Shown here piece after piece: positions 18,265-27,792 of a stretch of DNA of 64,000 nucleotides. The DNA is from Pseudomonas sp. (GTDB lineage: Bacteria; Pseudomonadota; Gammaproteobacteria; Pseudomonadales; Pseudomonadaceae). Position 1 is the stretch's first letter, and each line of letters starts with the position of its first letter. The position numbers were made by a program, and so were the translations under genes. The stretch spans positions 1 to 64,000 of the forward strand of contig JAKUTK010000024.1 in NCBI GenBank assembly GCA_022448005.1, given 5' to 3'. Below the pieces are notes generated by a model that worked only from the letters and a program-made list of their open reading frames with translations, did no database searches and was not told the DNA's origin.

Positions 18265-19008
18265 ATGAAAAATGAATTCAATGAGCGCCTGGCCGTGGTC
18301 ACCGGTGCCAGCTCGGGTATTGGGCTGGCGCTGTGTACCGCACTGCTGCAGCGCGGTGCGCGCGTATTGGCCATGTCACGGACCCTGGGCGGCTTGGCCG
18401 AGCTGGTGGAAACCTATCCCGAGCACCTGCATTGGCACGCTGGCAACGTGACCTCCAAAGACGATCTTCAAGCACTGGCCCGTCGCGCGGCGGAGCTCGG
18501 TCCGGTGGACTATCTGGTGCCGAACGCGGGTGTCGCCGAGTTGGGCGACAGCCTCGACGTGGCCTGCTTCGAGCGCCAGTGGGCCGTCAATGGAGCGGGA
18601 GCCTTGAACACCCTGGCGGCCTTGCGTGCTGAACTGGCCAAGCCAGCATCAGTGGTGTTTGTCGGCACCTTCCTGACCCGCAGCACCTTCCCGGGGCTGG
18701 CCGCTTATATCGCCAGCAAGGCCGCGCTGGTCGCCCATGCCCGCACCCTGGCGGTGGAGTTCGCACCGCTCAACGTGCGCATCAATGTGGTGTCTCCGGG
18801 GCCGACCGCCACCGCGATCTGGGGGACATTGGGTTTGGCCGAGGAACAGCTCGAGCAGGTGGCCGAAGGCGTCACTCAGCGCCTGCTGCCGGGGCATTTC
18901 CTAGAATCTGCCGCCGTCGCCAATGTCATCCTGTTCCAGTTGTCGCAGGGCGCGCGTGGCGTATACGGCCAGGACTGGGTGGTCGACAACGGCTACACAC
19001 TCAACTGA
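18265..19008 (+). CDS. Short-chain dehydrogenase/reductase
   Basis: A 247-residue NAD(P)-dependent oxidoreductase. It has the TGASSGIG cofactor loop near residue 13, a VPNAG motif, and the catalytic YIASK (YxxxK). The residue 13 before that Tyr, normally the catalytic Ser, is Thr (in VFVGTF). Of three adjacent ATG codons the third (18265) has the best spacing to GGAG. It sits between nnrS and a chemoreceptor gene, 16 nt from the latter, and may be co-transcribed with both. Substrate unknown. Confidence 0.88.
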   Translation: MKNEFNERLAVVTGASSGIGLALCTALLQRGARVLAMSRTLGGLAELVETYPEHLHWHAGNVTSKDDLQALARRAAELGPVDYLVPNAGVAELGDSLDVACFERQWAVNGAGALNTLAALRAELAKPASVVFVGTFLTRSTFPGLAAYIASKAALVAHARTLAVEFAPLNVRINVVSPGPTATAIWGTLGLAEEQLEQVAEGVTQRLLPGHFLESAAVANVILFQLSQGARGVYGQDWVVDNGYTLN

Positions 19009-19024
19009 ATCCGCGAGGCAGCCG

Positions 19025-20146
19025 ATGTTTTTCAAATGGAAACGAGCCGCTCGTGAGCTGCAGCAGGAGCGTGATCGGCTGCAGCGGACCTGCGTGGAGC
19101 AAGCCGCGCGTATCGCCGCGCTGGAGGCGCAGGTGGCCGCTGTCAGCGCCACCAGCGCCGAGGGGCAACGTCACCTGGACTATTACCGCGGCGTGGCCGG
19201 CAATCTGGTTCGCTTCGGCCATTCAGTCGAGCATCTGGGTGACTCGTTCGAATACCTCACCGGCCAGCTCAGCGAAAACCGCACGCAAGCCGAGCAGGTC
19301 GCCAATGCAGCGCTGAGTAACCAGCAGCATTTCGGCGAGTTACAGAGCAAGGCAGTCGACATGGAGAGCGGGCTTAATCAGGCATCGCAGCAGGTCGATG
19401 CCCTTGCGGCCCATTCGCAACAGATCAACGGGATCGTCGATCTCATCAGCGGCATCGCCAGTCAGACCAATTTACTTGCCCTCAACGCGGCCATCGAGGC
19501 GGCGCGGGCCGGTGACGCCGGTCGCGGCTTCGCCGTGGTCGCGGGGGAAATCCGCACCCTGGCGGAAAAGACCGCACTGGCCACCGCCGACATCGTGCAG
19601 AAAATTACCGAGGTGCAGGCCGAGATCGCCAGCGTGCACGCCTATATCCAGATGCAGGGCGGCCTGGCGCAAGGGTTCAGCCGCACCACCGAACTGGCCG
19701 TGGCGGCCATGCAGCACCTGCATCAGCTAGCCGGCAACATGCGCCACGGCATCGAGCGCTCCTCGTTCCGCGCTGGCATTGAATTGGCCAACCTCGATGA
19801 GCTGTCGCTGAAGTTCGTCGTCTACAACCAGGTGCTCGGTTCGAGCAGTCAGAGCGCGCCGATTCTGCCCAGCGAGCGTGAGTGTCGCTTTGGCCGCTGG
19901 TACTACGGGGAGACCAATCGAGGCATGCACCGCTTGGCCCATTTCCAGCAGATCGAACGTCCGCACACGGCCGTCCATCAACAGGGCCAGCAGGCCATCG
20001 AGGCGTTTCGCCGACAGGCGCTGGAAGACGCGCTCGCCCATATGAGCGAAATGGAAGAGGCCAATCTCGACGTGATGCGCATCGTTGCCGCACTGATCGG
20101 CGAGCACGAAAAAGAGCTGCGGCCGGCCATCAGCGAAGCGTGCTAG
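19025..20146 (+). CDS. Soluble methyl-accepting chemotaxis-like protein with CZB domain
   Basis: A 373-residue cytoplasmic receptor without transmembrane helices. An N-terminal coiled coil (about 5-60) is followed by the receptor signalling hairpin with the conserved tip [20 protein letters not shown] (near residue 150) and then [17 protein letters not shown]-terminal CZB (chemoreceptor zinc-binding) domain has CRFGRWYYG and PHTAVH. The first CZB zinc ligand, normally His in HxxW, is Glu here (DELSLKF), leaving one Cys and two His. GAGG lies 6 nt before the ATG. CZB receptors respond to zinc or oxidants; placement in a denitrification cluster suggests sensing linked to N-oxides or NO, which is inference. 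Confidence 0.9.
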   Translation: MFFKWKRAARELQQERDRLQRTCVEQAARIAALEAQVAAVSATSAEGQRHLDYYRGVAGNLVRFGHSVEHLGDSFEYLTGQLSENRTQAEQVANAALSNQQHFGELQSKAVDMESGLNQASQQVDALAAHSQQINGIVDLISGIASQTNLLALNAAIEAARAGDAGRGFAVVAGEIRTLAEKTALATADIVQKITEVQAEIASVHAYIQMQGGLAQGFSRTTELAVAAMQHLHQLAGNMRHGIERSSFRAGIELANLDELSLKFVVYNQVLGSSSQSAPILPSERECRFGRWYYGETNRGMHRLAHFQQIERPHTAVHQQGQQAIEAFRRQALEDALAHMSEMEEANLDVMRIVAALIGEHEKELRPAISEAC

Positions 20147-20431
20147 CACCCCCGGATACACCTTCATTTGTGAATATCAACGGCCGGAGCGAGGCTGGTC
20201 TTGTGTGTTGCTGCAGGCCAGGCACGCCAGATCGCAAGGTTGATAACAAAAATACTGCAGCGAAGGTCCAATACTATTCATTGGTCTGGAGTCTGGGATG
20301 CACCGACAATGTGCGCCCGTTTCGGTCTGTGCCCCTATTTGTGGCGCCAGGCCTCTTCTGATCGGCTGACACGCCGGCCATGCAAACGCTTGGCTGTCGC
20401 AGCGATCGCAGACTCAACGCAAGCAGGAACC
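20147..20431. other. Intergenic region before the first HPP-CBS gene
   Basis: A 285-base gap. It is AT-richer than its surroundings around 20230-20285 and probably carries the promoter. TTTGT-GAAT-ATCAA at 20167-20180 has a perfect right FNR half-site but a poor left half. No gene seen. Confidence 0.5.
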
Positions 20432-21571
20432 ATGCAGGAACGCCTTCTAGACTGGTGTCGATCTTTTGCGCCCATACCGTTGTCGGCGCGTCCGGCTGAA
20501 TGGCTGCGTGCCGCAACGGGCATGGGTTTGGCTCTGCTAGTGATCATCCCTTTCAGCGCCTGGGTGTTCGGAATCGCGGTCACGCTGCCACTGGCCGCAC
20601 CGGCGGCTGCGTCTGCGGTGCTGCTGTTCGCTACCTCGTCGAGCCCCTTCGCCCAGCCATGGTCGGTAATCGGCGGCAACCTGCTGGCCGCTGCCATCGG
20701 TATCGCCCTGGGCGCGAGCGCCTTGCCCGTGGCTGTGGCGGCTGGCCTGGCCGGGGCGCTGGCGATCATCTGCCTGTTCGGCTTGCGTTGCCTGCATCCG
20801 CCGGGTGCGGCGCTGGCACTGGTGGCGGTGGTTGGCAGCCCGGAGCTGCATGCCTACGGATTCCAGTTGCTCTACCCGGTGGCGTTCAACTCGTTGCTGC
20901 TGGTGGTGGTGGCGCTGCTCTACAACAATCTCAGCGGACACGCCTACCCCAAGCCGCGCTCGCAGAAGGGCAACACGCATCACGCCCGTGACCCGCTGCC
21001 CAGCGAGCGCATGAGCTTCAGTAATGACGACGTCGAGCAGGCGCTGGCCGAGTTTGGCGAATACGTCGACGTCACCCGTGATGACCTGGCCCAGCTGATC
21101 AAACAGACCGAAAAGCATGCGTTGCGGCGCAGCATGGGCGAGATAACCGCCGCCGATATCATGTCCCGCGATCTTTACTGGGGCACCCCCGACGGCTCCA
21201 TTCAGCGAGCCTGGCAGAGTCTGCGCGAGCATCGTCTGCATTCGCTGCCGGTGGTCAAGGGCGACAGTCGCGAGCTGCTCGGCATCGTCACGCTGGTCGA
21301 TCTGCTCAAGCATCTGCGCTCGACGCCGGGGCGACTGCGTCTCAGCCAGCTGAAGCGCTCAGATAGCGCTCGTTTGCGCTCGATCATGACTACGCCGGTG
21401 GTGACGGTTAACCCGGACACGCACATGGCTGACCTGGTGTTCCTGCTCTCCGACCGCGGCCTGCACTGCTTGCCGGTGGTCGACGCCGAGCACCGTCTGG
21501 TCGGCATGATCACCCAGACCGATCTGATCGCGGCGCTCTATCGGAACTGGTTGAAGCACCTGCCAGACTGA
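20432..21571 (+). CDS. HPP family membrane protein with CBS pair (first of tandem pair)
   Basis: A 379-residue protein. The N-terminal half is an HPP membrane domain (about five helices, residues 28-175) with the name-giving motif CLHPPGAALAL and SSSPFAQPWSVIGGN. A linker of about 50 residues and two CBS domains follow (about 250-375), with RSIMTTPVVTVNPD and HCLPVVD. HPP proteins of plastids and cyanobacteria have been linked to nitrite transport. CBS pairs often bind adenine nucleotides. In a denitrification island a role in nitrite or other N-oxyanion movement is a reasonable guess, not shown. Start 20432 follows AGGAA and gives the same length as the next gene. Confidence 0.88.
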   Translation: MQERLLDWCRSFAPIPLSARPAEWLRAATGMGLALLVIIPFSAWVFGIAVTLPLAAPAAASAVLLFATSSSPFAQPWSVIGGNLLAAAIGIALGASALPVAVAAGLAGALAIICLFGLRCLHPPGAALALVAVVGSPELHAYGFQLLYPVAFNSLLLVVVALLYNNLSGHAYPKPRSQKGNTHHARDPLPSERMSFSNDDVEQALAEFGEYVDVTRDDLAQLIKQTEKHALRRSMGEITAADIMSRDLYWGTPDGSIQRAWQSLREHRLHSLPVVKGDSRELLGIVTLVDLLKHLRSTPGRLRLSQLKRSDSARLRSIMTTPVVTVNPDTHMADLVFLLSDRGLHCLPVVDAEHRLVGMITQTDLIAALYRNWLKHLPD

Positions 21572-21600
21572 AGCGCCACGATCAGGGGATGAGCCCCGAT

Positions 21601-21612
21601 TGACGATCGTCA
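21601..21612. promoter_or_regulatory. 12-bp palindrome upstream of the second HPP-CBS gene
   Basis: TGACGATCGTCA is perfectly self-complementary and extends as TTGAC-GATC-GTCAT, partly like an FNR/DNR box (7 of 10). It lies about 92 nt before the second HPP start. Possible operator. Confidence 0.35.
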
Positions 21613-21704
21613 TCAGCGTGCGCATCGCAGCCCGCAGGAGGAACTGCCGGAACCTGTGGCATAGTCGCAGTGCCTGAGTGCTATACCTCTTCCAAGCCGA
21701 ACCC

Positions 21705-22844
21705 ATGCAAGACCCTTTGAACAACTGGCTGCGATCCTTCTTTCCGGTGCCATTGAGCGTGGGACCGAAGGAATGGTTGCGCGCGGTGATCGGTGTTGGG
21801 CTGGTGGTGCTGCCGATGGTTTCCGTCGGCCTCTGGCTGTTCGGCGGCCCGGTCACGCTGCACATCGTCGCGCCGGCGGGCGCCTCGGCGGTGATCCTGT
21901 TCAGTGCCTCATCGAGCCCCTTCGCGCAGCCCTGGTCGGTATTCGGTGGCAACCTCATTGCCGTAACCATCGGCGTTGCCCTCGGGGCGAGTGCCTTGCC
22001 CACTGTCGCGGCGGCGGTGCTGGCGGTGTGTCTGGCCATTGCCTGTCTGTTCCTGCTGCGCTGCATGCACCCGCCGAGCTGTGCGCTGGCCATGGTCGCC
22101 GCCATCGGTGGGCCGGGGATCAGCGAACTGGGTTATGGCCTGCTGCTCCCGGTGGCCTTCAACTCGCTGTTGCTGATTGCCGCTGCGCTGGTCTACAACA
22201 ACCTCACCCGCCATCCCTATCCCAAGCCTCGCGCTGCCAGTAGCGGCGAGCAGAGCGGCAGTGTCCCGCTGGGCGAGGAGCACATGAGCTTCACCAGCGA
22301 CGACGTGGACCGCGCACTGGAGGATTTCGGTGAGTATGTGGACGTCACCCGCGACGACCTGGTCGAGCTGATCAAACGCACCGAAACCCATGCCATCCGC
22401 CGCAGCATGGGCACGGTGGCCGCTGCCGACATCATGTGTCGCGAGTTGCACTGGGTCGATCCTGCGGCGCGCATGCGTCAGGCCTGGGATGTCGTGCGTC
22501 GGCACCGGCTGCACTCGCTGGCCGTGGTTGAAGCAGGCAGTGGCAAGCTGGTGGGCATTCTCACCCTGACCGATCTGCTGCAGCATTTCGAGCCCAGCCC
22601 TTCACGGCTCAACCTGCGGCGGCTGACGTTTGGTCGCGAAATGCGCGTGGAAGGGATCATGAGCGCGCCGGTGGTCTCCGTGCATGAGGATGCCCAGCTC
22701 GCCGATCTGGTCCATCTGCTGGCCGACCGCCGCATGTCCTGTCTGCCCGTTGTCGACGCCGAGCAGCGCCTGGTCGGCATGATCACCCAGAGTGATCTGG
22801 TCGCCGGGCTGTACCAGAACTGGATGAAGCGGCTGAGCGACTGA
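21705..22844 (+). CDS. HPP family membrane protein with CBS pair (second of tandem pair)
   Basis: A 379-residue paralogue of the preceding gene, of identical length and domain order. The HPP motif is CMHPPSCALAM, with SSSPFAQPWSVFGGN. The linker has MSFTSDDVDRALEDFGEYVD, nearly the same as in its neighbour. The CBS pair carries EGIMSAPVVSVHED and SCLPVVD. The start MQDPLNNWLR aligns with MQERLLDWCR of the first copy, confirming both start choices. A tandem duplication within an accessory block of the denitrification cluster. The function is inferred as in the first copy. Confidence 0.88.
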   Translation: MQDPLNNWLRSFFPVPLSVGPKEWLRAVIGVGLVVLPMVSVGLWLFGGPVTLHIVAPAGASAVILFSASSSPFAQPWSVFGGNLIAVTIGVALGASALPTVAAAVLAVCLAIACLFLLRCMHPPSCALAMVAAIGGPGISELGYGLLLPVAFNSLLLIAAALVYNNLTRHPYPKPRAASSGEQSGSVPLGEEHMSFTSDDVDRALEDFGEYVDVTRDDLVELIKRTETHAIRRSMGTVAAADIMCRELHWVDPAARMRQAWDVVRRHRLHSLAVVEAGSGKLVGILTLTDLLQHFEPSPSRLNLRRLTFGREMRVEGIMSAPVVSVHEDAQLADLVHLLADRRMSCLPVVDAEQRLVGMITQSDLVAGLYQNWMKRLSD

Positions 22845-22881
22845 GCCGTCGTTGAGCCAACGTCTCATCGGAAGCGACCGG

Positions 22882-23742
22882 CTAGATTTCGTAGTTCCAG
22901 CGCGACCAGTCGTACTCCTCTTCGGCGGCTTCTCGCAGCAGGTCAATGGCAAGCCGCAACGCCGGCGACTCGGCGGCGCGCGGGTACACCAGATAGACCG
23001 GGTAGCTGAACTCCGGCGCCTGCTCGACCCGCTTGAGCAGGCCTTCATCGAGGTAGCGCTGGACCACCCGCGTGCGGAAGTAGCCGCGACCGCCATGCTG
23101 CAGCAGAAACTGCAGCGCCAACGGGCCGAGACTGAAGGAAAGCGCGGCGCGGATGTGTTCCGGCAGCGCGCGATCATGCTGGCTTCGAAACGCCGGCCCC
23201 CAGTCGACGTACAGGTAAGGGTCAGGGACGTAGCTGTGAACCACCTGAATCAGCTTTTCTTCGAGCAGCTGCTCTACCTGCAGCCCAGGCCAATACTCGG
23301 GCTGATGCACCAGCGCCGCATCCAGCGCGCCGAGGCCTAGCTGCTTCTGCAATTCCTCGCCGCTGGCCACCTCGTTACGAAAGGCATGGTCGGGCAACAT
23401 CTGGCGCAGCCGCTGGACCCAGGCCAGCATCAGTGGATTGCACAGGCTGATCTCGGCGCCCAGCGACAGCAGCTTGTCGTAGCCGCGTGGCAGCGGCAGA
23501 TCACGCCGGGCGGTTTCCCAGGTTTGCACCAACTGTGTGGCGTAGGTGACAAAACGCTCGCCATTGCTTGTCAAGCGCGCGCCGGCGCGGTTACGCACGA
23601 ACAGCCGGCAGCCAAGTTGCGTCTCCAGGCTGCGCACCCGTGCAGTGACCGCAGTCTGGGTAATGTGCAGCCGTTCGGCCGTGGCAATGAAACTGCCACT
23701 GCGGATGATCTCGAGAAAGGTGCGGGCGAGATCGATGTCCAT
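22882..23742 (-). CDS. LysR family transcriptional regulator
   Basis: A 286-residue regulator. The N-terminal winged helix-turn-helix (residues 1-60) reads MDIDLARTFLEIIRSGSF and TAERLHITQTAVTARVRSLE, typical of LysR. The C-terminal effector-binding domain starts near residue 90. Its tail is unusually acidic and aromatic (EEEYDWSRWNYEI). It lies on the same strand as nirN but downstream of it, about 108 nt away. A 23-bp dyad lies just in front of its start, so autoregulation is likely. Its targets cannot be told from the sequence. Confidence 0.9.
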   Translation of the reverse strand: MDIDLARTFLEIIRSGSFIATAERLHITQTAVTARVRSLETQLGCRLFVRNRAGARLTSNGERFVTYATQLVQTWETARRDLPLPRGYDKLLSLGAEISLCNPLMLAWVQRLRQMLPDHAFRNEVASGEELQKQLGLGALDAALVHQPEYWPGLQVEQLLEEKLIQVVHSYVPDPYLYVDWGPAFRSQHDRALPEHIRAALSFSLGPLALQFLLQHGGRGYFRTRVVQRYLDEGLLKRVEQAPEFSYPVYLVYPRAAESPALRLAIDLLREAAEEEYDWSRWNYEI

Positions 23743-23749
23743 GGGCAGC

Positions 23750-23772
23750 TCATATCAAAGGGGCTGATATGA
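23750..23772 (-). promoter_or_regulatory. LysR-type operator (perfect dyad)
   Basis: TCATATCA (23750-23757) and TGATATGA (23765-23772) are exact inverted copies with a 7-nt spacer, fitting the T-N11-A layout bound by LysR regulators. It lies 8 nt upstream of the LysR start codon, so it should serve autoregulation or overlap the promoter. Confidence 0.65.
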
Positions 23773-23850
23773 AAGCAGTTTGGTATGAAAAAGGACAGCG
23801 GTCGGCTTCAGTGAAACACCGAAGCCAACCGTTCACTCGTTGCTCGTTGC

Positions 23851-25344
23851 TCAGTGCGAGGTGCCTTCGGCGTACTCGATCTTGTTGCCGACGTTGTATT
23901 TGCCGGACGGCTTGTTCATCGGGATGCGTTTGACCTCCTCCAGTGTTTTGGCGTCATAGATGATCAAGGCGCCATCGGTGTCCCAGACGCTGAGCAGGGC
24001 GTAGCGGCCGTCGTTGGTGAACTCGACGTGGGCGGCATTCTTGCCCGGCATCGGCCGTAGCGTATGGGCGACCTCCAGGGTCTGCTTGTCGATCAGGTGC
24101 ACGGCATCGTTGTTCGGGCCGAAAAACACGTCAGTCCAGGCATAGGGCGAGTTCAGGTGACTGCGCATGAAGAAGCCCGGCCCTTCGGTGGGGATTTCCT
24201 TGATCAGTTTCCAGCTCTGCAGATCGAGCACGGAGATCAGCCCCTTGCTCACGTTGGGCGTGGCGAACACCCAGTCGCCGCCGCGCTTCCAGTAGATGCC
24301 CGAGCCCAGGTGTGGCATGCCCGGCAGCGGGATGTCGGTGACGGCCTTGCCGGTGTCCAGGTCGATGACCTGCCCACCGAGCGCCTTGCGCGAGGTGGCC
24401 AGCAGGTAGCGGTAATCCGGGGTGAATGAGAAATCGTCGAGGAAGTCGGCCGCTTCGATGCGCCGTGGCTGGAAGTCGGGCTCGCCGGCGTAGGACAGTT
24501 CCCAGGCTTCCTTCACATCCTTCAGCGCCACCACGAAGCTGTCACGAGGTGGGGCGGTGTATACCGCGCTGACCCGCGATTGGGTCCCGTCGGCAGCGAC
24601 GGCAGGAATATGTTTGACCAGCGACAGATCGCGCGCATCCAGCAACACCAGATTGCCCGGCAGGTAATTGCCCACCAGTACCCAGCGACCATCATTGCTG
24701 ACAGCCAGGTTGCGGGTGTTTAGCCCCGCGCGTACCTCGGCGATCATGGTCAGGTTGTGCAGGTCGTAGACACTGATCCAGCCGTCACGCGAGGCGAAAT
24801 AGACGAAGCGGCCATCCGGCGAGAACTTCGGCCCGCCATGCAGGGCAAAGTGTGACTGGAAGTTGGCCAGCTCTTCGAAGCGGTCGCCGTCGAGGATACG
24901 GACGTGATGGTTGCCGGCCTCGACCACGACAAACAGGTTCAGAGGATCGGCGCCGTGCTGCGGTGTGCTCGGCAGCGCGGCGACGTCAGCGAGAATGCGG
25001 TGGCTGGCGCGGATGTCTTCGTCGCTCCAGGTCGGTGGTGTGGCGGCTGGCTGGTAGAGGTAGCTGACCAGCCCGTCTAACTGGGCACTGCTCAGGCGGT
25101 CGCCAAACGCGGCCATCTGGCTGGCCGGACGACCGTTGTGGATCACCGCGCGCGCCTCATCGGGTTTGATTCGGCTGAGACTCTCGGGCAGCAGTGCCGG
25201 CCCGGCGCCGCCTAAGCGGTTGACGCCATGGCAGCTCTGGCAGTGTTGTTCATAGAGCGCGCCAGCCTGATCCAGCGATACGCCTTCGGGTGCGGCCTGA
25301 ACGGCGCCGCAGAGCATGAGCAGGGCGAAGGGAATCAGTCGCAT
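23851..25344 (-). CDS. nirN: NirN, heme d1 dehydrogenase/transfer cytochrome
   Basis: A 497-residue periplasmic protein resembling NirS. A signal peptide ([17 protein letters not shown]) is followed by a c-heme motif CQSCH (Cys35, Cys38, His39) and an eight-bladed d1-type propeller. NirN converts dihydro-heme d1 to heme d1 and hands it on to NirS. It overlaps the end of nirE by 10 nt and is the last gene of nirJEN. Confidence 0.95.
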   Translation of the reverse strand: MRLIPFALLMLCGAVQAAPEGVSLDQAGALYEQHCQSCHGVNRLGGAGPALLPESLSRIKPDEARAVIHNGRPASQMAAFGDRLSSAQLDGLVSYLYQPAATPPTWSDEDIRASHRILADVAALPSTPQHGADPLNLFVVVEAGNHHVRILDGDRFEELANFQSHFALHGGPKFSPDGRFVYFASRDGWISVYDLHNLTMIAEVRAGLNTRNLAVSNDGRWVLVGNYLPGNLVLLDARDLSLVKHIPAVAADGTQSRVSAVYTAPPRDSFVVALKDVKEAWELSYAGEPDFQPRRIEAADFLDDFSFTPDYRYLLATSRKALGGQVIDLDTGKAVTDIPLPGMPHLGSGIYWKRGGDWVFATPNVSKGLISVLDLQSWKLIKEIPTEGPGFFMRSHLNSPYAWTDVFFGPNNDAVHLIDKQTLEVAHTLRPMPGKNAAHVEFTNDGRYALLSVWDTDGALIIYDAKTLEEVKRIPMNKPSGKYNVGNKIEYAEGTSH

Positions 25345-26180
25345 AGCGCCTCCAGAACGGCGGGCTCAGGATTGTGCTCAGCACAGAGACGCGCCGGAAA
25401 TTCCAGGGAATGATTCGCGAACAGGCCGACCACTTCACCAATCACAGTGAGCGTCGGTGGCTTCAATTGTTGTTCCTGTGCCATCGACGGCAGCTGTTTC
25501 AGTGTGCAGCGCACCACGCGTTGATCGGCTCGGGTGCCGTTGCCGATCAAGGCGGCGGGGGTGTCGACCGGCAAGCCAGCGGCTATCAGGTTACGCGAGA
25601 TTTCACCGAGGCTGGCCAGGCCCATGTAGAACACCAGGGTCTGCTTGCCCTCGACCAGGCTGCTCCAGGGCAGCTGCAGCGCGCCGTCTTCCTGCAGGTG
25701 ACCGGTGATGAACTGGCAGGAATGCGCCAGGTCGCGGTGGGTCAGCGGAATTCCGGCGTAGGCGCTGCACCCGGCGGCCGCGGTCACCCCGGGAACCACC
25801 TGACCATTGATGCCATGCGCCAGCAGGTATTCGAGTTCTTCCGCGCCGCGGCCGAAGATGAACGGATCGCCGCCCTTGAGGCGCACCACGCGCAGGTTCT
25901 GCTGCGCCAGGTCCACCAGCAGCTGGTTGATCTGCGGCTGCGGCAGGCTGTGGTAGCCGCTGGTCTTGCCGACGTAGTGGCGGGCGCAGCGGGCCGGCAA
26001 GAGCTTCATCAGATCGTCGCTGACCAGGCGGTCGTAGACTACCGCGTCGGCCTGCTGCAGCAGGCTCCAGGCGCGCAGGGTGAGCAGGCCCGGGTCGCCG
26101 GGGCCGGCGCCGACGAGGGCGACTTCGCCAGGGGCCAGCGTGGCGCCGAGTGCAGCGGGGAGATTGGTTGGCTGATCCAT
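25335..26180 (-). CDS. nirE: NirE, uroporphyrinogen III C-methyltransferase
   Basis: A 281-residue SAM-dependent methyltransferase making precorrin-2 for heme d1. Family motifs are [16 protein letters not shown] near the N-terminus, [16 protein letters not shown] (about residue 100) and [22 protein letters not shown]. The start at 26180 has AGGAG 6 nt upstream; a longer frame upstream has no ribosome site. Placed between nirJ and nirN, which distinguishes it from a cobalamin or siroheme enzyme. Confidence 0.95.
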   Translation of the reverse strand: MDQPTNLPAALGATLAPGEVALVGAGPGDPGLLTLRAWSLLQQADAVVYDRLVSDDLMKLLPARCARHYVGKTSGYHSLPQPQINQLLVDLAQQNLRVVRLKGGDPFIFGRGAEELEYLLAHGINGQVVPGVTAAAGCSAYAGIPLTHRDLAHSCQFITGHLQEDGALQLPWSSLVEGKQTLVFYMGLASLGEISRNLIAAGLPVDTPAALIGNGTRADQRVVRCTLKQLPSMAQEQQLKPPTLTVIGEVVGLFANHSLEFPARLCAEHNPEPAVLEALCD

Positions 26181-26245
26181 GCGAACTCCTGAAAATCTCA
26201 TCGGACGGCGGTAGGTCTCGGGCGGCTTCGGGGCCGCGCTCGGTA

Positions 26246-27433
26246 TCAAAGGGCGATGCTGGGGATGCGCTGCGGTTGCGGCAGACCGATCTCCTGGTCA
26301 CTGAGGTAGCAGCCGGGGTCTTCGCCCCAGAGGTTGCCCTCGGCCCAGGCGCGGGTACGGGTGTTGCCATTGCAGATCGACAGCCAGCGGCACTCGGCGC
26401 AGCGTCCCGTCACGGCGCGAGGGTGCTGGCGCAGCTCGGTGAGCAGCGGCTCGGGATTGTCCAGCCAGAGTTCACGGAACGACTGGCGCCGCACATTGCC
26501 GACGGTGTGTTGCCACCAGTAGGTGTCGGGATGCACATCGCCGATGTTGTCGATGTTGGCGATGCCGCTGCCCGACGCGTTGCCGCCCCAGGCGCGCAGC
26601 ATCCCCTCCAGACGCTCGCGGTGCTCGGGCAGGCGAGCTTCGACCCACTGCAGCAGGAGCACCGCGTCGGCGTCGTTGTTGCCGCTGACGAAATCGGTCT
26701 CGCGGCCGTGCTGCACGTCGTCCCAAGCCTGCTCGAACAGCTGGTACATGGCGTCGCGGGTCATCTGGTGATGCGCATCGGCCTGGCGGCTGCGGCTGCG
26801 TTTGCCGCGGCCGCTGTAGTTGAGGTGCGACAGGTAGAACTTCTGTACATCGTGTTCGCGCATCAGCGCCAGCAGGGCCGGCAGCTGTGGGTAGTTGTTC
26901 TGGGTCAGGGTGGTGCGCAGGCCGACGCGGATGCCGTGTCCGCGGCACAGGTCGATGGCATGCATCGAGGCGGCAAAGCTGCCCTTGAGCTGGCGCCAGT
27001 CGTCATGCACCGCTTCCAGGCCGTCGATGCTGATGCCGACGTAGTCGTACTTCGCGGCGGCGATCTGCTCGATATTCTGCTCGTCGATCAGCGTGCCGTT
27101 GGTCGACAGTGCAACGAAGAAACCGCGCTGGCGCGCGTACTCGGACAGCTCGAAGATGTCGTCGCGCAGCAGCGGTTCGCCGCCGGAAAGGATCAGTACG
27201 CGGACACCGGCTTCGTGCAGATCGTCGATGACCTTGAAGGCTTCGGTGGTGTCCAGCTCGTCGCGAAATACGCTGTCGGCGGAGGTGGCGTAGCAGTGCT
27301 TGCAGGTCAGGTTACAGCGCCGCAGCAGGTTCCAGATCACCACCGGCGGCCGTGCGCCACTGGTGCTGCGTGCGCCCAGTACCGGCATGGCGGGCCGGGC
27401 GAGGGCACGCAGGTAATGGCTGATTCTCAACAT
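26246..27433 (-). CDS. nirJ: NirJ, radical SAM heme d1 biosynthesis protein
   Basis: A 395-residue radical SAM enzyme acting on didecarboxysiroheme, replacing propionates in heme d1 synthesis. The cluster motif is CNLTCKHC (Cys40, Cys44, Cys47), with LSGGEPLLR next. A SPASM-like C-terminal region has [13 protein letters not shown] and a final Cys in DPGCYLS. It starts its own transcription block, with an FNR-like box 76 nt upstream and a 359-nt gap to nirH. Confidence 0.96.
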   Translation of the reverse strand: MLRISHYLRALARPAMPVLGARSTSGARPPVVIWNLLRRCNLTCKHCYATSADSVFRDELDTTEAFKVIDDLHEAGVRVLILSGGEPLLRDDIFELSEYARQRGFFVALSTNGTLIDEQNIEQIAAAKYDYVGISIDGLEAVHDDWRQLKGSFAASMHAIDLCRGHGIRVGLRTTLTQNNYPQLPALLALMREHDVQKFYLSHLNYSGRGKRSRSRQADAHHQMTRDAMYQLFEQAWDDVQHGRETDFVSGNNDADAVLLLQWVEARLPEHRERLEGMLRAWGGNASGSGIANIDNIGDVHPDTYWWQHTVGNVRRQSFRELWLDNPEPLLTELRQHPRAVTGRCAECRWLSICNGNTRTRAWAEGNLWGEDPGCYLSDQEIGLPQPQRIPSIAL

Positions 27434-27508
27434 GTGCTTTCTCCTGCCGCATCACGCTTGGTTGCGCGGTCTGTGGATGCAGCATCCCCGAGCGACACTC
27501 GCCAATCC

Positions 27509-27522
27509 TTGACTGGAAACAA
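27509..27522 (-). promoter_or_regulatory. FNR/DNR-like box upstream of nirJEN
   Basis: TTGAC-TGGA-AACAA on the plus strand matches TTGAT-N4-ATCAA at 8 of 10 positions and is centred about 82 nt before the nirJ start. This suggests that nirJEN has its own Dnr-dependent promoter, separate from nirS. Confidence 0.55.
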
Positions 27523-27737
27523 TAAAAGCCATGGTCCGGCAGGGGCATGCACCGCGTGTTCGAAAGCGAGCTGGTTCTAGCTGTCTTCAAACAGCAAAGG
27601 TCTGCTCATAAACCGCGGTAGACGCCAAAAAGCCGTCCCCAGGAACCTCAATGATGCGCAGATGAGCATTACCGATGCTGTTGCGAGTCCGGGCATTACG
27701 TAAGGGGGCGTCAGCCACCAGCACAGCACATGGTGAC

Positions 27738-27773
27738 GGTGGGCTGAAGCGGAATGCCGCCCGGCCCTCCTAC
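27738..27773. repeat. REP-type palindrome between nirH and nirJ
   Basis: GGTGGGCTGAAGCGGAATGC followed by CGCCCGGCCCTCCTAC is a reverse-orientation relative of the element at 8111-8141. It lies 20 nt after the nirH stop, in a 359-nt gap where I see no gene. Confidence 0.65.
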
Positions 27774-27792
27774 AGGTGCACGCGATTCGGTC

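Noticed and set aside
20167-20180. FNR box before the first HPP-CBS gene
   Set aside because: Only the ATCAA half fits; the left half (TTTGT) is poor, so it is not listed as a site.
20240-20253. TTGAT-AACA-AAAAT as an FNR box
   Set aside because: The right half-site is not conserved.
26150-27580. 476-codon plus-strand frame opposite nirJ
   Set aside because: Antisense shadow of nirJ with repetitive low-complexity composition.
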